Source of the DNA: Pseudoalteromonas sp. 3D05
GTDB taxonomy: Bacteria > Pseudomonadota > Gammaproteobacteria > Enterobacterales > Alteromonadaceae
DNA length: 33,985 nucleotides
Assembly (NCBI RefSeq): GCF_002723455.1
Contig: NZ_PDUS01000027.1
Span: forward strand, 1 to 33,985
Reading direction: 5' to 3'
The notes under the pieces are model-generated. The model had not been told where the DNA came from, made no database searches, and saw only the letters and a list, made by a program, of their open reading frames with translations. Of this stretch, positions 6,913 to 15,598 are shown in pieces. The position numbers and the translations under genes are program-made. Each line of letters begins with the position of its first letter. Positions within the stretch are counted from its first letter, which is position 1.

Positions 6913-7386
6913 TTAATAAACACTTGTTGCATTACCAGCAACTTTAACACATTTATTGCTAGTACACTGTGTTGCAGGTGCAGTTAAATGTTGGCAAATA
7001 CTGACCATACCTGTTTGAGCGTTAAATTGGCTTTCTAGAGTCGTAATCTGTTTTGCTGCTTGTTCAACCTTTTGGCTATCGTTATTTTTGGTTGAAAAAA
7101 CAAGGTAGCTGCTTGGTCCACCGCACGCTCTGCTCCCAACAGGCAATACTTTGCATTGTGTACTCGTATCACAGCTAAGATCTTCGGTGAGGGTTTTTAA
7201 TTGTTTATGAGCTGCCTGAATTGCTTCTCTCGAAACGGCTTTGTTTTTATCACCTATAGCCACTGCCTGACTATTTTTGGTCAAAGTAGTGGGAGCTGGT
7301 TTTAATTGCTCTGCTTCTGGTGTTGCAGCGTCCGAGCAGCCAACAATAAAAAGAGATAACACAACAACACATAATGAAAAGCGCAT
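6913..7386 (-). CDS. Predicted lipoprotein with conserved CKVLPVGSRACGGP motif
   Basis: A 157-residue protein with a short signal peptide and lipobox FIVGC (Cys ~17), a Thr/Pro/Lys-rich linker, a helical section and then LSCDTSTQCKVLPVGSRACGGPSSYLV at about residues 90-120. More Cys follow in the last third (ICQHL, TQCTSNKC). An AAAGG precedes the ATG. It is the upstream partner of the paralogous gene at 6507-6902 and probably co-transcribed with it. The six-or-so conserved Cys imply a disulfide-bonded periplasmic domain. I know no function for this motif. Confidence 0.8.
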   Translation of the reverse strand: MRFSLCVVVLSLFIVGCSDAATPEAEQLKPAPTTLTKNSQAVAIGDKNKAVSREAIQAAHKQLKTLTEDLSCDTSTQCKVLPVGSRACGGPSSYLVFSTKNNDSQKVEQAAKQITTLESQFNAQTGMVSICQHLTAPATQCTSNKCVKVAGNATSVY

Positions 7387-7473
7387 AACGAACCTTTATA
7401 GTGATTAACAAGTAATCACTATCATACACTTTGCACATAACACAGCAATAAAAACTATTACATTCAAAAAGGT

Positions 7474-7504
7474 AAACCCGTTACTTAAATAAAGTAACGG
7501 GTTT
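7474..7504 (-). terminator. Rho-independent terminator of fumC
   Basis: A perfect 13-bp stem AAACCCGTTACTT / AAGTAACGGGTTT with a five-base loop lies 10 bp beyond the fumC stop. Read on the minus strand it is followed by ACCTTTTTG, a usable T run. It separates fumC from the lipoprotein pair. Confidence 0.85.
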
Positions 7505-7514
7505 CATAGGTAGG

Positions 7515-8891
7515 TTATAAACCGCCTTGGGTTAGCTTGGTTGGATTAAGTAACTCTTCCAAATCAGCGCGAGAGAGCTGGGTTTCTTGCTCTGCTACAT
7601 CAATGATCGGCTGACCACTTTGATACGCTTGCTTGGCAATTTTAGCTGCTTTTGCATAGCCGATAACCGGGTTTAAGGCCGTGACTAAAATTGGGTTCTT
7701 GGCCAAGGCTTTGTCAATATTTGGCTGATTGACCTTAAACGTGCGAATGGCTTTATCCGCTAATGCGCGGCTACTATTTGCCAGTAACTCGATACTTTGC
7801 AAAATGTTATAGGCGATGACTGGCAGCATGACATTAAGCTCAAAGTTTCCAGATTGCCCTGCTACGGTAATAGTCGCGTCATTACCAATCACTTGTGCAC
7901 TTACCATTGCTGCTGCTTCTGGGATCACCGGGTTAACTTTACCAGGCATAATCGAAGAGCCCGGTTGTAATGCTTCAAGCTCAATTTCGCCTAGCCCGGC
8001 GAGTGGTCCTGAGTTCATCCAGCGCAAATCATTAGCTATTTTCATTTGTGCCACAGCAAGTACTTTTAATTGCCCAGATAATGAAACAATGGCGTCTTGT
8101 GAGCCAATGTTATAAAAAAAGTTTTTACTGGGGGTAAAACGTATGCCTACGTTGGTGCTTAAGTTTTTACAAAACAGCTCAGCAAACTGGGGATCTGCAT
8201 TGACTCCTGTGCCCACAGCAGTACCGCCTTGGGCAAGCGCTGACACGCCATCTAAGCTATGACGAATAGCCGCCATTGCGGTATCAACTTGATATTGCCA
8301 AGTATTGAGAGATTGGCTAAAAGTAACAGGCATTGCATCCATTAGGTGGGTACGGCCTGTTTTTACTATATCGCCTACTTCAGATTTCTTACGCTCTAGT
8401 ATCTGTGATAGCTGATCAAGGGCTGGAAACAGCTCATAAACAACATTAATAACACTGCTTACGGCGATGGTCGTTGGGATCACATCATTTGAACTTTGAC
8501 CCATATTCACATCATCATTTGGGTGAATTAGGTCATCATTGTAACGACTTGCAAGTGTTGCAATGACCTCGTTAGCATTCATATTGGTGCTGGTGCCAGA
8601 GCCAGTTTGAAAAACATCAATCGGAAAATGATCTATATGTTGGCCATCAATTATTTCTTGGCAGGCACGCTCTATTGCTAGGGCTTTTTGTTTGTCTAAA
8701 TGGCCAAGTTCACAGTTACTTTGAGCCGCAGCTTGTTTAACGTACGCCAGTGCCGTAATAAATTGTTTTGGCATGGTTAAACCACTAATACTAAAGTTAT
8801 TAACCGCACGCTGGGTTTGTGCTTGATAAAGTGCATCTACTGGTACTTGAAGTTCGCCCATGCTATCGGTTTCAGTTCTATACTCGCTCAT
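7515..8891 (-). CDS. fumC: Class II fumarate hydratase (FumC)
   Basis: A 458-residue cytosolic enzyme of full family length that interconverts fumarate and L-malate in the TCA cycle. It needs no iron-sulfur cluster, unlike FumA/FumB. The fumarase/aspartase signature GSSIMPGKVNPV lies near residue 315, with GSGTSTNMNANEV near 97 and TGRTHLMDAMP near 185, all intact. It starts 8 bp downstream of the FagA-like small gene and ends at a strong terminator, so the two form an operon. The Fur-like palindrome upstream of the small gene suggests induction in iron starvation, when iron-dependent fumarases fail; this resembles the fagA-fumC arrangement known in Pseudomonas. Confidence 0.96.
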   Translation of the reverse strand: MSEYRTETDSMGELQVPVDALYQAQTQRAVNNFSISGLTMPKQFITALAYVKQAAAQSNCELGHLDKQKALAIERACQEIIDGQHIDHFPIDVFQTGSGTSTNMNANEVIATLASRYNDDLIHPNDDVNMGQSSNDVIPTTIAVSSVINVVYELFPALDQLSQILERKKSEVGDIVKTGRTHLMDAMPVTFSQSLNTWQYQVDTAMAAIRHSLDGVSALAQGGTAVGTGVNADPQFAELFCKNLSTNVGIRFTPSKNFFYNIGSQDAIVSLSGQLKVLAVAQMKIANDLRWMNSGPLAGLGEIELEALQPGSSIMPGKVNPVIPEAAAMVSAQVIGNDATITVAGQSGNFELNVMLPVIAYNILQSIELLANSSRALADKAIRTFKVNQPNIDKALAKNPILVTALNPVIGYAKAAKIAKQAYQSGQPIIDVAEQETQLSRADLEELLNPTKLTQGGL

Positions 8892-8899
8892 AAAAGCTC

Positions 8900-9265
8900 C
8901 TAAAAAGGGTTGAATTCGTGACTGAGAATACGTGCTTCTCGTTCAAGGATAAGATATTTTTCGTTACCGTTATGGGTTCTATAAAAACGTTTTAACGCCA
9001 ATAAGGGTTTGTATAGTTGCTCTGAACATTGCTTACGTATTGCGCAATGAATTAAAGAATCGCACATTTTATTAATAATTTCATGGAAAGTACGTCTTAG
9101 ATAGAGTTCTTGGAGCAAGATACTTTTGCTTTTTTCGTAGTAGCGTGCGGCATTGAGGCCTGCTTCAATATAGCTTGCAACTAAAGCGGGGGCATGTAGT
9201 CCTGGACGTTGGCAAATACACTTCATTTGCTGTTGATAATAAAGCATTGCTTGGTGTTCGTGCAT
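8900..9265 (-). CDS. Small FagA-like protein upstream of fumC
   Basis: A 121-residue, predominantly helical cytosolic protein with scattered Cys (KCICQRPG, MCDS, HCAIRKQC) and a basic C-terminal half. It lies 8 bp upstream of fumC on the same strand. In Pseudomonas a small Fur-regulated gene, fagA, occupies this position before fumC. I use that position, the size and the Fur-like site to call it FagA-like; the sequence match itself was not computed. The start is uncertain: the ATG at 9265 has no visible Shine-Dalgarno and begins four bases after a 51-bp palindrome, while internal Mets at 9247 and 9223 also lack one. Translation could be leaderless or controlled by the hairpin. Confidence 0.65.
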   Translation of the reverse strand: MHEHQAMLYYQQQMKCICQRPGLHAPALVASYIEAGLNAARYYEKSKSILLQELYLRRTFHEIINKMCDSLIHCAIRKQCSEQLYKPLLALKRFYRTHNGNEKYLILEREARILSHEFNPF

Positions 9266-9268
9266 AAT

Positions 9269-9319
9269 AAGACCGGATTACTGTAACGATAATAGTTATC
9301 ATTACAGTAATCCGGTCTT
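9269..9319. promoter_or_regulatory. 51-bp near-perfect palindrome with central Fur-like site
   Basis: The arms 9269-9286 and 9302-9319 are perfectly complementary over 18 bp (AAGACCGGATTACTGTAA). The inner GATAA / TTATC also pair; only 9287/9301 and 9293/9295 mismatch around the centre at 9294. Bases 9288-9306 match the 19-bp Fur consensus at 14 positions. The mirror-image site on the other strand overlaps it by a 6-bp shift, at 13 positions. It lies between a small ORF and the FagA-like gene. No T run follows on either strand, so it is not a typical terminator. Most likely an iron-responsive operator for fumC. Confidence 0.75.
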
Positions 9320-9362
9320 GGTGCAAGTTTGAATACGTAAAACTTGCCAAAAGTTTATGATA

Positions 9363-9545
9363 TTAGTTGTAGCCAAGGATGAAAATTTGATCTGTTTCAT
9401 GTTCTTTTAGGCTCTTCTTCAGCTTGTTAGATTGTGACAATAAATCAATAACTGTTGCTCGTTCATCACATGTTGATTTGTTGCTATCTGCTTTTTCGCT
9501 TGCTGTGATAGCAGCGTCAAGTGCATTAAATTTAGATACATACAT
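9363..9545 (-). CDS. Small hydrophilic protein, uncharacterised
   Basis: A 60-residue protein with a textbook ribosome-binding site: AGGAG lies seven bases before the ATG, which supports translation. The sequence is soluble, Ser/Lys/Asp-rich and mostly helical, with one Cys (STCDERATV, ~residue 26) and a leucine-spaced segment (VIDLLSQSNKLKKSL) that could be a short amphipathic helix. It ends 44 bp before the Fur-containing palindrome that precedes the FagA-like gene and is on the same strand. No family recognised. Confidence 0.65.
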   Translation of the reverse strand: MYVSKFNALDAAITASEKADSNKSTCDERATVIDLLSQSNKLKKSLKEHETDQIFILGYN

Positions 9546-9718
9546 GGTATTCTCCTAGCTGTTGGTTCAATAATACTGTTGCATAAGCTATACCAATTTT
9601 TATTATTCTTATAATTGCATGATAATTAAAGCTTTATTTTTATGTGACTGTTTTGCAAAGACAAGCGTCATGAATTTTGCTTTACTATTGTGCAAATGGC
9701 TCTAGTTTTGGTGCGTAT

Positions 9719-10318
9719 ATGAAAGCGAATAAACCTTTTTCTCAAGCTTGTGAAAACAATAAAGAACCCATTTTAGCGGTATTAAAAGCTTGTTTTAATA
9801 ATAGTAAACACGTTTTAGAAGTGGGTTCAGGTACAGGGCAGCACAGTGTGCATTTTGCGATGCATTTAGCACATTTAGAGTGGCAAACTAGCGATAGATT
9901 AATCAATCATAGTGGTATTCAACAATGGATTGATGAGGCGCAATTGAGCAATCTACATGCGCCGCTAACACTGGATTTAAACCATGCTTGGCCAATTAAT
10001 CGTGTGGATGCTATTTATACTGCTAATACGCTACACATTATTAGTTGGGCTTTGGTTGAATTATTTTTTGAAGGCATTAAACGCCATTTAGCCCCCAAGG
10101 GAATTGTCTGCATTTATGGGCCTTTTAAATATCAAGGTCAGTATACGAGCGAAAGCAATCAGCGTTTTGATGGGTTTTTGAAAGACCAGGATGGCGAAAG
10201 TGGCATTCGCGACTTTGAAAAAATAGTAGCGCTTGCTGAACGAGTTGGGCTAACACTGCTTGAAGATAATAAAATGCCGGCAAACAACCAGCTCTTAGTC
10301 TTCAAGCGTCACGCTTAA
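9719..10318 (+). CDS. DUF938 family SAM-dependent methyltransferase-like protein
   Basis: A protein of 199 residues from the ATG at 9719 (MKANKPFSQACENNKEPIL). A longer in-frame reading from a TTG at 9677 adds 14 residues with no family character and is rejected. The class I methyltransferase glycine motif HVLEVGSGTGQHSVHF is at about residues 32-47, followed by an acidic strand (WQTSDR) and a later DAIYTANTLHIISW motif typical of DUF938. It is likely to bind S-adenosylmethionine; the methyl acceptor is unknown. The ribosome-binding site is weak. Its 3' end overlaps the convergent DUF482 gene by 17 bp. Confidence 0.88.
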   Translation: MKANKPFSQACENNKEPILAVLKACFNNSKHVLEVGSGTGQHSVHFAMHLAHLEWQTSDRLINHSGIQQWIDEAQLSNLHAPLTLDLNHAWPINRVDAIYTANTLHIISWALVELFFEGIKRHLAPKGIVCIYGPFKYQGQYTSESNQRFDGFLKDQDGESGIRDFEKIVALAERVGLTLLEDNKMPANNQLLVFKRHA

Positions 10319-11444
10319 ACGGCAGTAGTGATTTACAATGCTGCTGATAAGCTGTTGTGTGTAGGTGCTCTCGCTTTAAAAAGTCTGCAATTGCGTGGCT
10401 AAAGTCTTCATTGATAATTGTGTGGAGCGAGTGCGTAAATACTGGTTCAAAGCCTCGGGCTATCTTGTGTTCACCTTGTGCGCCGGAATGAAAACAGTGC
10501 AGCTGATTGGCAATACAGTACTCAATACCTTGGTAATAACATAGTTCGAAATGTAAACAATCTATTTCATCTACCGCCCCCCAATATCGACCATATAAGG
10601 TATTTTCGCTTTTAAAGCTTAAAGTAGCAGCAACCACATGGCCATCAAGATAGGCTTGCATAATGACAAGCTTATCAGCCATTAATGCATGTAATAAAAT
10701 AAAAAACTCATGATTTAAATAGCCCATATGACCTGAACGTTTTAAATATGTGCGTTGATAAAATTCACAAAACTGGCTCATTACAGCACTATTGATTTGA
10801 TCGCCTTGTAACCACTTTATGGTGATATTTTGTTGCGTAATTTTGTTTCGTTCTTTCTTTACGGTTTTACGTTTACGGGCATTTAAGCTTTGTAAAAAGT
10901 CAGAAAAATTGTCATACCCACGGTTAAACCATTGGAACTGTACGCCTGTCCGTGGCATGGCGTTATGCCCAGTAAATAATTCTGTTTGTTGCTTAGGGCA
11001 GAAATTTATATGCCAGCCAGACCAACCATGCACTTGGCACTGTTGGTTGAGTACCTCACTTATATAGTCTGCTATAGACTCTGGTTGTGAATGGTGAATA
11101 GCGACTCTTTCGCCTTCAACGGGACTAAAAGGCGAACCACATAGCCATTTAGGATAATAAGCTATGCCATGCTGTTGATACGCTTCAGCCCAAGCCCAAT
11201 CAAACACGTATTCACCATAGGAGTGGCTTTTTAAATAACCTGGGGCAAGTGCAATAATGTGTTGATTCTCATAAATAACTAAATGTAATGGCTGCCAACC
11301 AGTGGCTTCACAGGTACTTTGGCTTTGCTCTAGCGCGTATAAAAATGCGTGATCGGTAAAAGGATTGTCACCAAAAAAACGAGCCCACACCTTGGCATCT
11401 AGATCACTAATACTGGTAAACCACTGATGGCTAAAACTTGACAT
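10302..11444 (-). CDS. FemAB-like / GNAT-fold protein (DUF482)
   Basis: A 380-residue cytosolic protein of the DUF482 (PF04339, FemAB-like) type. Features include NPFTDHAFLYALEQS near residue 25, the PKWLCGSPFSPVEGERV block near 97-113, LNARKRKTVKKERNKI near 190, and the C-terminal GAQGEHKIARGFEPVFTHSLH. FemAB-type proteins are GNAT-fold aminoacyl or peptidyl transferases, but no reaction has been established for this family to my knowledge. It is the last gene of a minus-strand set after the hybrid kinase and the hydrolase, nine bases downstream of the latter, and it overlaps the DUF938 gene tail-to-tail. Confidence 0.88.
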   Translation of the reverse strand: MSSFSHQWFTSISDLDAKVWARFFGDNPFTDHAFLYALEQSQSTCEATGWQPLHLVIYENQHIIALAPGYLKSHSYGEYVFDWAWAEAYQQHGIAYYPKWLCGSPFSPVEGERVAIHHSQPESIADYISEVLNQQCQVHGWSGWHINFCPKQQTELFTGHNAMPRTGVQFQWFNRGYDNFSDFLQSLNARKRKTVKKERNKITQQNITIKWLQGDQINSAVMSQFCEFYQRTYLKRSGHMGYLNHEFFILLHALMADKLVIMQAYLDGHVVAATLSFKSENTLYGRYWGAVDEIDCLHFELCYYQGIEYCIANQLHCFHSGAQGEHKIARGFEPVFTHSLHTIINEDFSHAIADFLKREHLHTTAYQQHCKSLLPFKRDA

Positions 11445-11453
11445 ATTAAGGCT

Positions 11454-12821
11454 CTATTTTTGTTCAATAGCGTTTAAAAATTGTGTTATCTGACTACTTA
11501 GCTCATTAAAATAAGGGTTAAATGTTAAACGTTGAAAGGGCTGAAAACGAGCTACATTATCTGCTGTTCGTTCACCGAGGGTCGTTTGCGCGGTTGTTTT
11601 ACATAGTGTGTAAAGGGATTCATCATCGAGGTAACTGCCACAGTTACGATAGGTTGCGTTTATACCATAATGGGGGTTATTAGGTGAGTTTACGACTGCG
11701 ATATGCGATATCCCTTGAATATCTTTGCAGTCGCTAGAACGACATTGTGGGTTATGAATAGTGTAACTGTCAGGAAAGTAATCCGGTATTATTTTTTTGT
11801 CGCCATAGAGCACTAAAGTATCGGGGCTGCCCGTATTGTGGGGGCTTATTTTATTCAGAGCCGAGAGTAGCGCGAACGTGGCTTTACTATCTATAGTGGT
11901 ATCAATATCACTTAAGGCAGTAAAAACAGGGATAGCAGGAAACCTGCGTTGCGCTAAATTACTTACTGCAATGGTGCGCATTGCATCATCAGCCGCAGCT
12001 GCTGCATTCCAAGGGAAAGACTCATATTTGGCGAAATCTATATCAGCATCTTCGTCAATCCAATTAACAAAGGGGATTAAATCAATCCACTTGGCTGCCC
12101 AACCATTTTTATTATGTGGCTCGCTGGCAGGAGAGAATAGCATTAAAGCCTTAACTCTTTCATTTACGGGGTGAGTTGTTAAGTAATTAATGAGTAGCGC
12201 GGCACCGGTAGAGTACCCGCCTAATACGACATGCTTATAGTCTTTTAGGGTTCGATTTATAGCGTAGTCAGTGGCTTGCTGCCATTGCTGAGCATTAACG
12301 TCTTTCAATGCATCAGGGGCTGTACCGTGACCTGGTAAAAGGAGCGTTCTAACGGTGTAGCCTTGTTGGAAGTAAGTTTGCGCTAAATCATGGTATGTAA
12401 ACGGTGAATCAGTTAAGCCATGCACCAGTAAAACAGCCTTTTGGTTATCTGGTTGGCGAAGTTCGAAAGGGGCAACAAGGTCGGCTATATTGGATTTTTC
12501 GGGTCGTGACCCTTGTTTCACCAGTTGTTTATAGGTTGTTGTCGATAATGGGCATGGCATGGCCGCACGTGGATTACTGTGCAATATATGTTGATAAGCA
12601 AAATCTAAGTAATGATTAAAGCTGGTATCAGAGTGATATGCAAAATTATGCTCTGAGGGCGTATTTTGAAATCGTAAGAGGCCCTGGCTTTTGCTGCTAA
12701 TAATAAAATCGAGATCCGTTAATTGGCTCACGCAATTTACACTCGTCGCAGCAAATGCAGACACACTAAAACAAATTGAGGCGAAAAAGCTAAATAAGCT
12801 AATAGTGTTTTTAATCTTCAT
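11454..12821 (-). CDS. Secreted alpha/beta hydrolase (esterase/lipase-like)
   Basis: A 455-residue protein with a clear Sec signal peptide (MKIKNTISLFSFFASICFS..AFA). The ATG at 12821 is chosen to give this signal; an ATG four codons upstream is also possible. The alpha/beta hydrolase core begins near residue 130: oxyanion-type HGLTDSPFTYHDLA, LLLPGHGTAPD, nucleophile elbow GGYSTGAALL, a later acidic loop (LSDIDTTID) and a candidate catalytic His in GISHIAVVNSP. It acts in the periplasm or outside the cell; the substrate is unknown. Its start overlaps the stop of the hybrid kinase gene, so it is translationally coupled to it, and it precedes the DUF482 gene by nine bases. Confidence 0.87.
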   Translation of the reverse strand: MKIKNTISLFSFFASICFSVSAFAATSVNCVSQLTDLDFIISSKSQGLLRFQNTPSEHNFAYHSDTSFNHYLDFAYQHILHSNPRAAMPCPLSTTTYKQLVKQGSRPEKSNIADLVAPFELRQPDNQKAVLLVHGLTDSPFTYHDLAQTYFQQGYTVRTLLLPGHGTAPDALKDVNAQQWQQATDYAINRTLKDYKHVVLGGYSTGAALLINYLTTHPVNERVKALMLFSPASEPHNKNGWAAKWIDLIPFVNWIDEDADIDFAKYESFPWNAAAAADDAMRTIAVSNLAQRRFPAIPVFTALSDIDTTIDSKATFALLSALNKISPHNTGSPDTLVLYGDKKIIPDYFPDSYTIHNPQCRSSDCKDIQGISHIAVVNSPNNPHYGINATYRNCGSYLDDESLYTLCKTTAQTTLGERTADNVARFQPFQRLTFNPYFNELSSQITQFLNAIEQK

Positions 12822-15531
12822 TATTAATAACATAATAAGTTAAGCATTCGGCTAGCTTAGCGAGATCGAGAGGTTTTGCAAGGTGTTGATTAAAACCAAT
12901 TGCTAATGCATGAGCTTTATCTTGCGGCATTACGTCTGCAGTGAGGGCAACAATGGGCAGCTCATCAGCATCTTTAAATTGACGAATATTAATGGTTGCT
13001 TGATAACCGTCCATGACAGGCATTTGGCAGTCCATCAAAACTAAATCAACGTGATTATTTTTCACGTGCTCAACGGCAAGTTCACCATTTTCAACAAGCG
13101 TAGGTTTGATGCCTAAAGAATCAAGCATCGTCTTTATAACCATTTGGTTTATTTTGTTATCTTCAGCGACAAGGATGGTTAGTTGGCTTAAATCTACCTG
13201 CTCATTAAGACGTTCGGGTGTTTTTTGTACTGGTTTGGTGTTAAGTTCAACAGTAAAGGTAAAGTTTGAGCCTTTATTCTCTTCGCTTTGTAAGGTGATA
13301 TCGCCATGCATTAACAAGCTAAGCTCTTTAGCTATTGTTAGCCCTAAGCCTGTTCCACCAAAACGACGAGACGTTGAATCATCTGCTTGGGTAAAAGCAT
13401 CAAATAAGTTTGCTTGAATAGAGGGGGGTATACCCACACCTGTATCGACCACACTAAACGAAATAAGTCGTTTTTCATCTGATCTCTCTAGTGCTAACAC
13501 CGTCAGCGTAACCTGCCCTTGGTGGGTAAATTTAATGGCGTTGCTGCATAGGTTTAGCAAGATTTGTTCAATGCGTAATTCATCCCCTTCAAACCAAGTA
13601 TCATCAGCTAACTGGTTATCAACACGCCACTCAATTCCTTTGTGCTTAGCCATTTGCTTGAACATGCTATCAAGGCGCTTTAATAATGCATTTAAATCAA
13701 ATGGTCGTTGCTCTAAAACCAGCTTTTGCGATTCAATTTTTGAGATATCAAGTACGTCGTTAACAAGAGTAAGCAACGACTTTGAGGCCAGGTTAATTTG
13801 TTCAATATAGTGCAGAAGTGTTGAGGTATCGTCACCTTTATTTGCAAGACTTGAAAAGCCAATAACAGCGTTTAAAGGGGTGCGGATCTCATGACTCATA
13901 TTCGCTAAAAACCGACTTTTCGCTTTATTGGCTTCATCGGACTGCTTTTTAGCACTCTCGAGTGAGCGGGTTCGCTCACTCACCAAGCGAGAAAGTGCAA
14001 TATGCTGATGGTTAAACAGCAAAAGCACCAATAAAATAAGGCTACATACGACAACTTGTAAGACCAAAAGCAATAAGGTGAATTGATTGGTTTGATGCGG
14101 AATGAATTCATCTTTTATCGTTAAATCAATGAACCACTTTTGACTTGAAAAGTTAATTGTTATCGTGGTTAGCTGCGGGTTTTTCGTCGAGGTTTGTTGG
14201 GCATTACTAAAAAATGGATTCTGAATTTGATCTTGATACATAGTGATGTCAAACATGGCAAGCTGCTCTTGTGAAATGGCTTGCTTTATAATGCTTTCAA
14301 CCAAAAAGACGCCAGTTGCGTAGCCTTCAATTTTTGCACCATCATTGCTGTGATGATACACCGGAGCAAACAACAAGTAGGCAGGTTCGGGTGTTGTTGT
14401 TTGCACTAATTGAATTATTTTAGTGCTAACAGGTTGGTATTTTATACGGGGGTCAAGCAGTGTTGCGCGCCTGTCGGCACGCGAATACACATTAAAACCA
14501 AGTGCCGATTGGTTTGTTTTAAGCGGGTTTATGTACTTAACCACGACTAATGGCTCGGTAGCGGTTTGTGGTGAGCCCTTGATTTTTATATCTGTGCTAT
14601 AAATGTCACGCATTTGTTGGGTGAAGACGGGAATATCATCTTGAGTGATTTTTTCATTCCAAGAAAGCGCTTTAATATAAGTGTTTTGTGCGAGTAGCTC
14701 AGATGTATAGCTAACGAATTCTCGTTGATCTAAAGTTGGCCTAGACTGAATTAAACTCGCTAAACTTTGCACAGCAACTTGGCTGTGACTTAAGTGACGC
14801 AATAAGCTATTTTCAATGACTGAGGCTTCTCTTGTTGCGATTTGCAGAGCATTAGAGCTGCTTTTTTCATTATAAAGCTTTGTAGTTGCTGCAACAGATA
14901 AAAATAATACAAGGCATACCGCAATGGTTGGAAAAGGAGCAACATGGTATTGCTGATGCTTTGGTTGGATAAGCGCTAATAATAGGGGAGTAGCAATTAG
15001 TACACCTAGTGTATCTCCTAACCACCAATATAAAACATTCCGCCAATGGTTTTCACTGCTGTAAGCAGGGTTAAATTCCGATAATGCATAAACGCCAATG
15101 TTTGCTGATAGTAAGCTAACAATAAAGCCAACAATAAGAATAAAGTAAATAATGGACTTTCTGGTTTTAAGATATAAAGGGTGGCCAAGCCAATATTTTA
15201 ATAATGCCGCTCCGGTAAGTGCTTGCAATACCGCTCCAAGACCAATAAGCGTCACTTCCTTTTGAGTGCTGCCAATAAGTACATCTTGAGCAAGCGGATT
15301 ATCGCCGATGCTGAGATTAAAGAACACGGAGGCGAGAAAAAGCGCAGGTGCGAAGCGCCACCACCAAATAAAACAACCAACAAGTGCGATACCAGCGGGT
15401 AACCAAATCGGGATAACTTGTGACTGAAAAGCAAAAGTAGTGAGCAGCTTCCCTGAGTATAAATAAGCCATGGCAAAAAGAACGTAAAAACAACACGAAC
15501 TTATTTTTGTCTGGAAAACGTTTACCTGCAT
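12811..15531 (-). CDS. Hybrid sensor histidine kinase: MASE1-CHASE-HisKA-HATPase-REC
   Basis: A 906-residue membrane kinase. Residues 1-215 are a MASE1-type multi-helix sensor (IPIWLPAGIALVGCFIWWW, WWLGDTLGVL). Residues ~230-420 form a CHASE extracytoplasmic domain, followed by a membrane helix near 490. The HisKA domain has NMSHEIRTPLNAVIGF with the phospho-His near 544. The ATPase has N, G1 and G2 boxes (LCSNAIKFT, VDTGVGIP, GGTGLGLTI). The C-terminal receiver has VAEDNKINQMV and the acceptor Asp in VLMDCQMPVMDGY (~834). The output partner is not in the window. It heads a minus-strand unit with the hydrolase (overlapping) and DUF482. CHASE domains bind small extracellular ligands; which one is unknown. 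Confidence 0.95.
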   Translation of the reverse strand: MQVNVFQTKISSCCFYVLFAMAYLYSGKLLTTFAFQSQVIPIWLPAGIALVGCFIWWWRFAPALFLASVFFNLSIGDNPLAQDVLIGSTQKEVTLIGLGAVLQALTGAALLKYWLGHPLYLKTRKSIIYFILIVGFIVSLLSANIGVYALSEFNPAYSSENHWRNVLYWWLGDTLGVLIATPLLLALIQPKHQQYHVAPFPTIAVCLVLFLSVAATTKLYNEKSSSNALQIATREASVIENSLLRHLSHSQVAVQSLASLIQSRPTLDQREFVSYTSELLAQNTYIKALSWNEKITQDDIPVFTQQMRDIYSTDIKIKGSPQTATEPLVVVKYINPLKTNQSALGFNVYSRADRRATLLDPRIKYQPVSTKIIQLVQTTTPEPAYLLFAPVYHHSNDGAKIEGYATGVFLVESIIKQAISQEQLAMFDITMYQDQIQNPFFSNAQQTSTKNPQLTTITINFSSQKWFIDLTIKDEFIPHQTNQFTLLLLVLQVVVCSLILLVLLLFNHQHIALSRLVSERTRSLESAKKQSDEANKAKSRFLANMSHEIRTPLNAVIGFSSLANKGDDTSTLLHYIEQINLASKSLLTLVNDVLDISKIESQKLVLEQRPFDLNALLKRLDSMFKQMAKHKGIEWRVDNQLADDTWFEGDELRIEQILLNLCSNAIKFTHQGQVTLTVLALERSDEKRLISFSVVDTGVGIPPSIQANLFDAFTQADDSTSRRFGGTGLGLTIAKELSLLMHGDITLQSEENKGSNFTFTVELNTKPVQKTPERLNEQVDLSQLTILVAEDNKINQMVIKTMLDSLGIKPTLVENGELAVEHVKNNHVDLVLMDCQMPVMDGYQATINIRQFKDADELPIVALTADVMPQDKAHALAIGFNQHLAKPLDLAKLAECLTYYVINNED

Positions 15532-15598
15532 TGTGCTATATCCCTTTATTATTTTTATTTCAGTATAACTGAATCGCTAAAAAGCGGATTCTCTACTC

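Noticed and set aside
9269..9319. Terminator for the small ORF at 9363-9545
   Set aside because: The hairpin is long, but neither strand has a T run after it, and the Fur-like core gives a better explanation.
9165..9350. Minus-strand ORF running through the Fur palindrome
   Set aside because: It overlaps the FagA-like gene in another frame and would translate the operator; composition is not protein-like.
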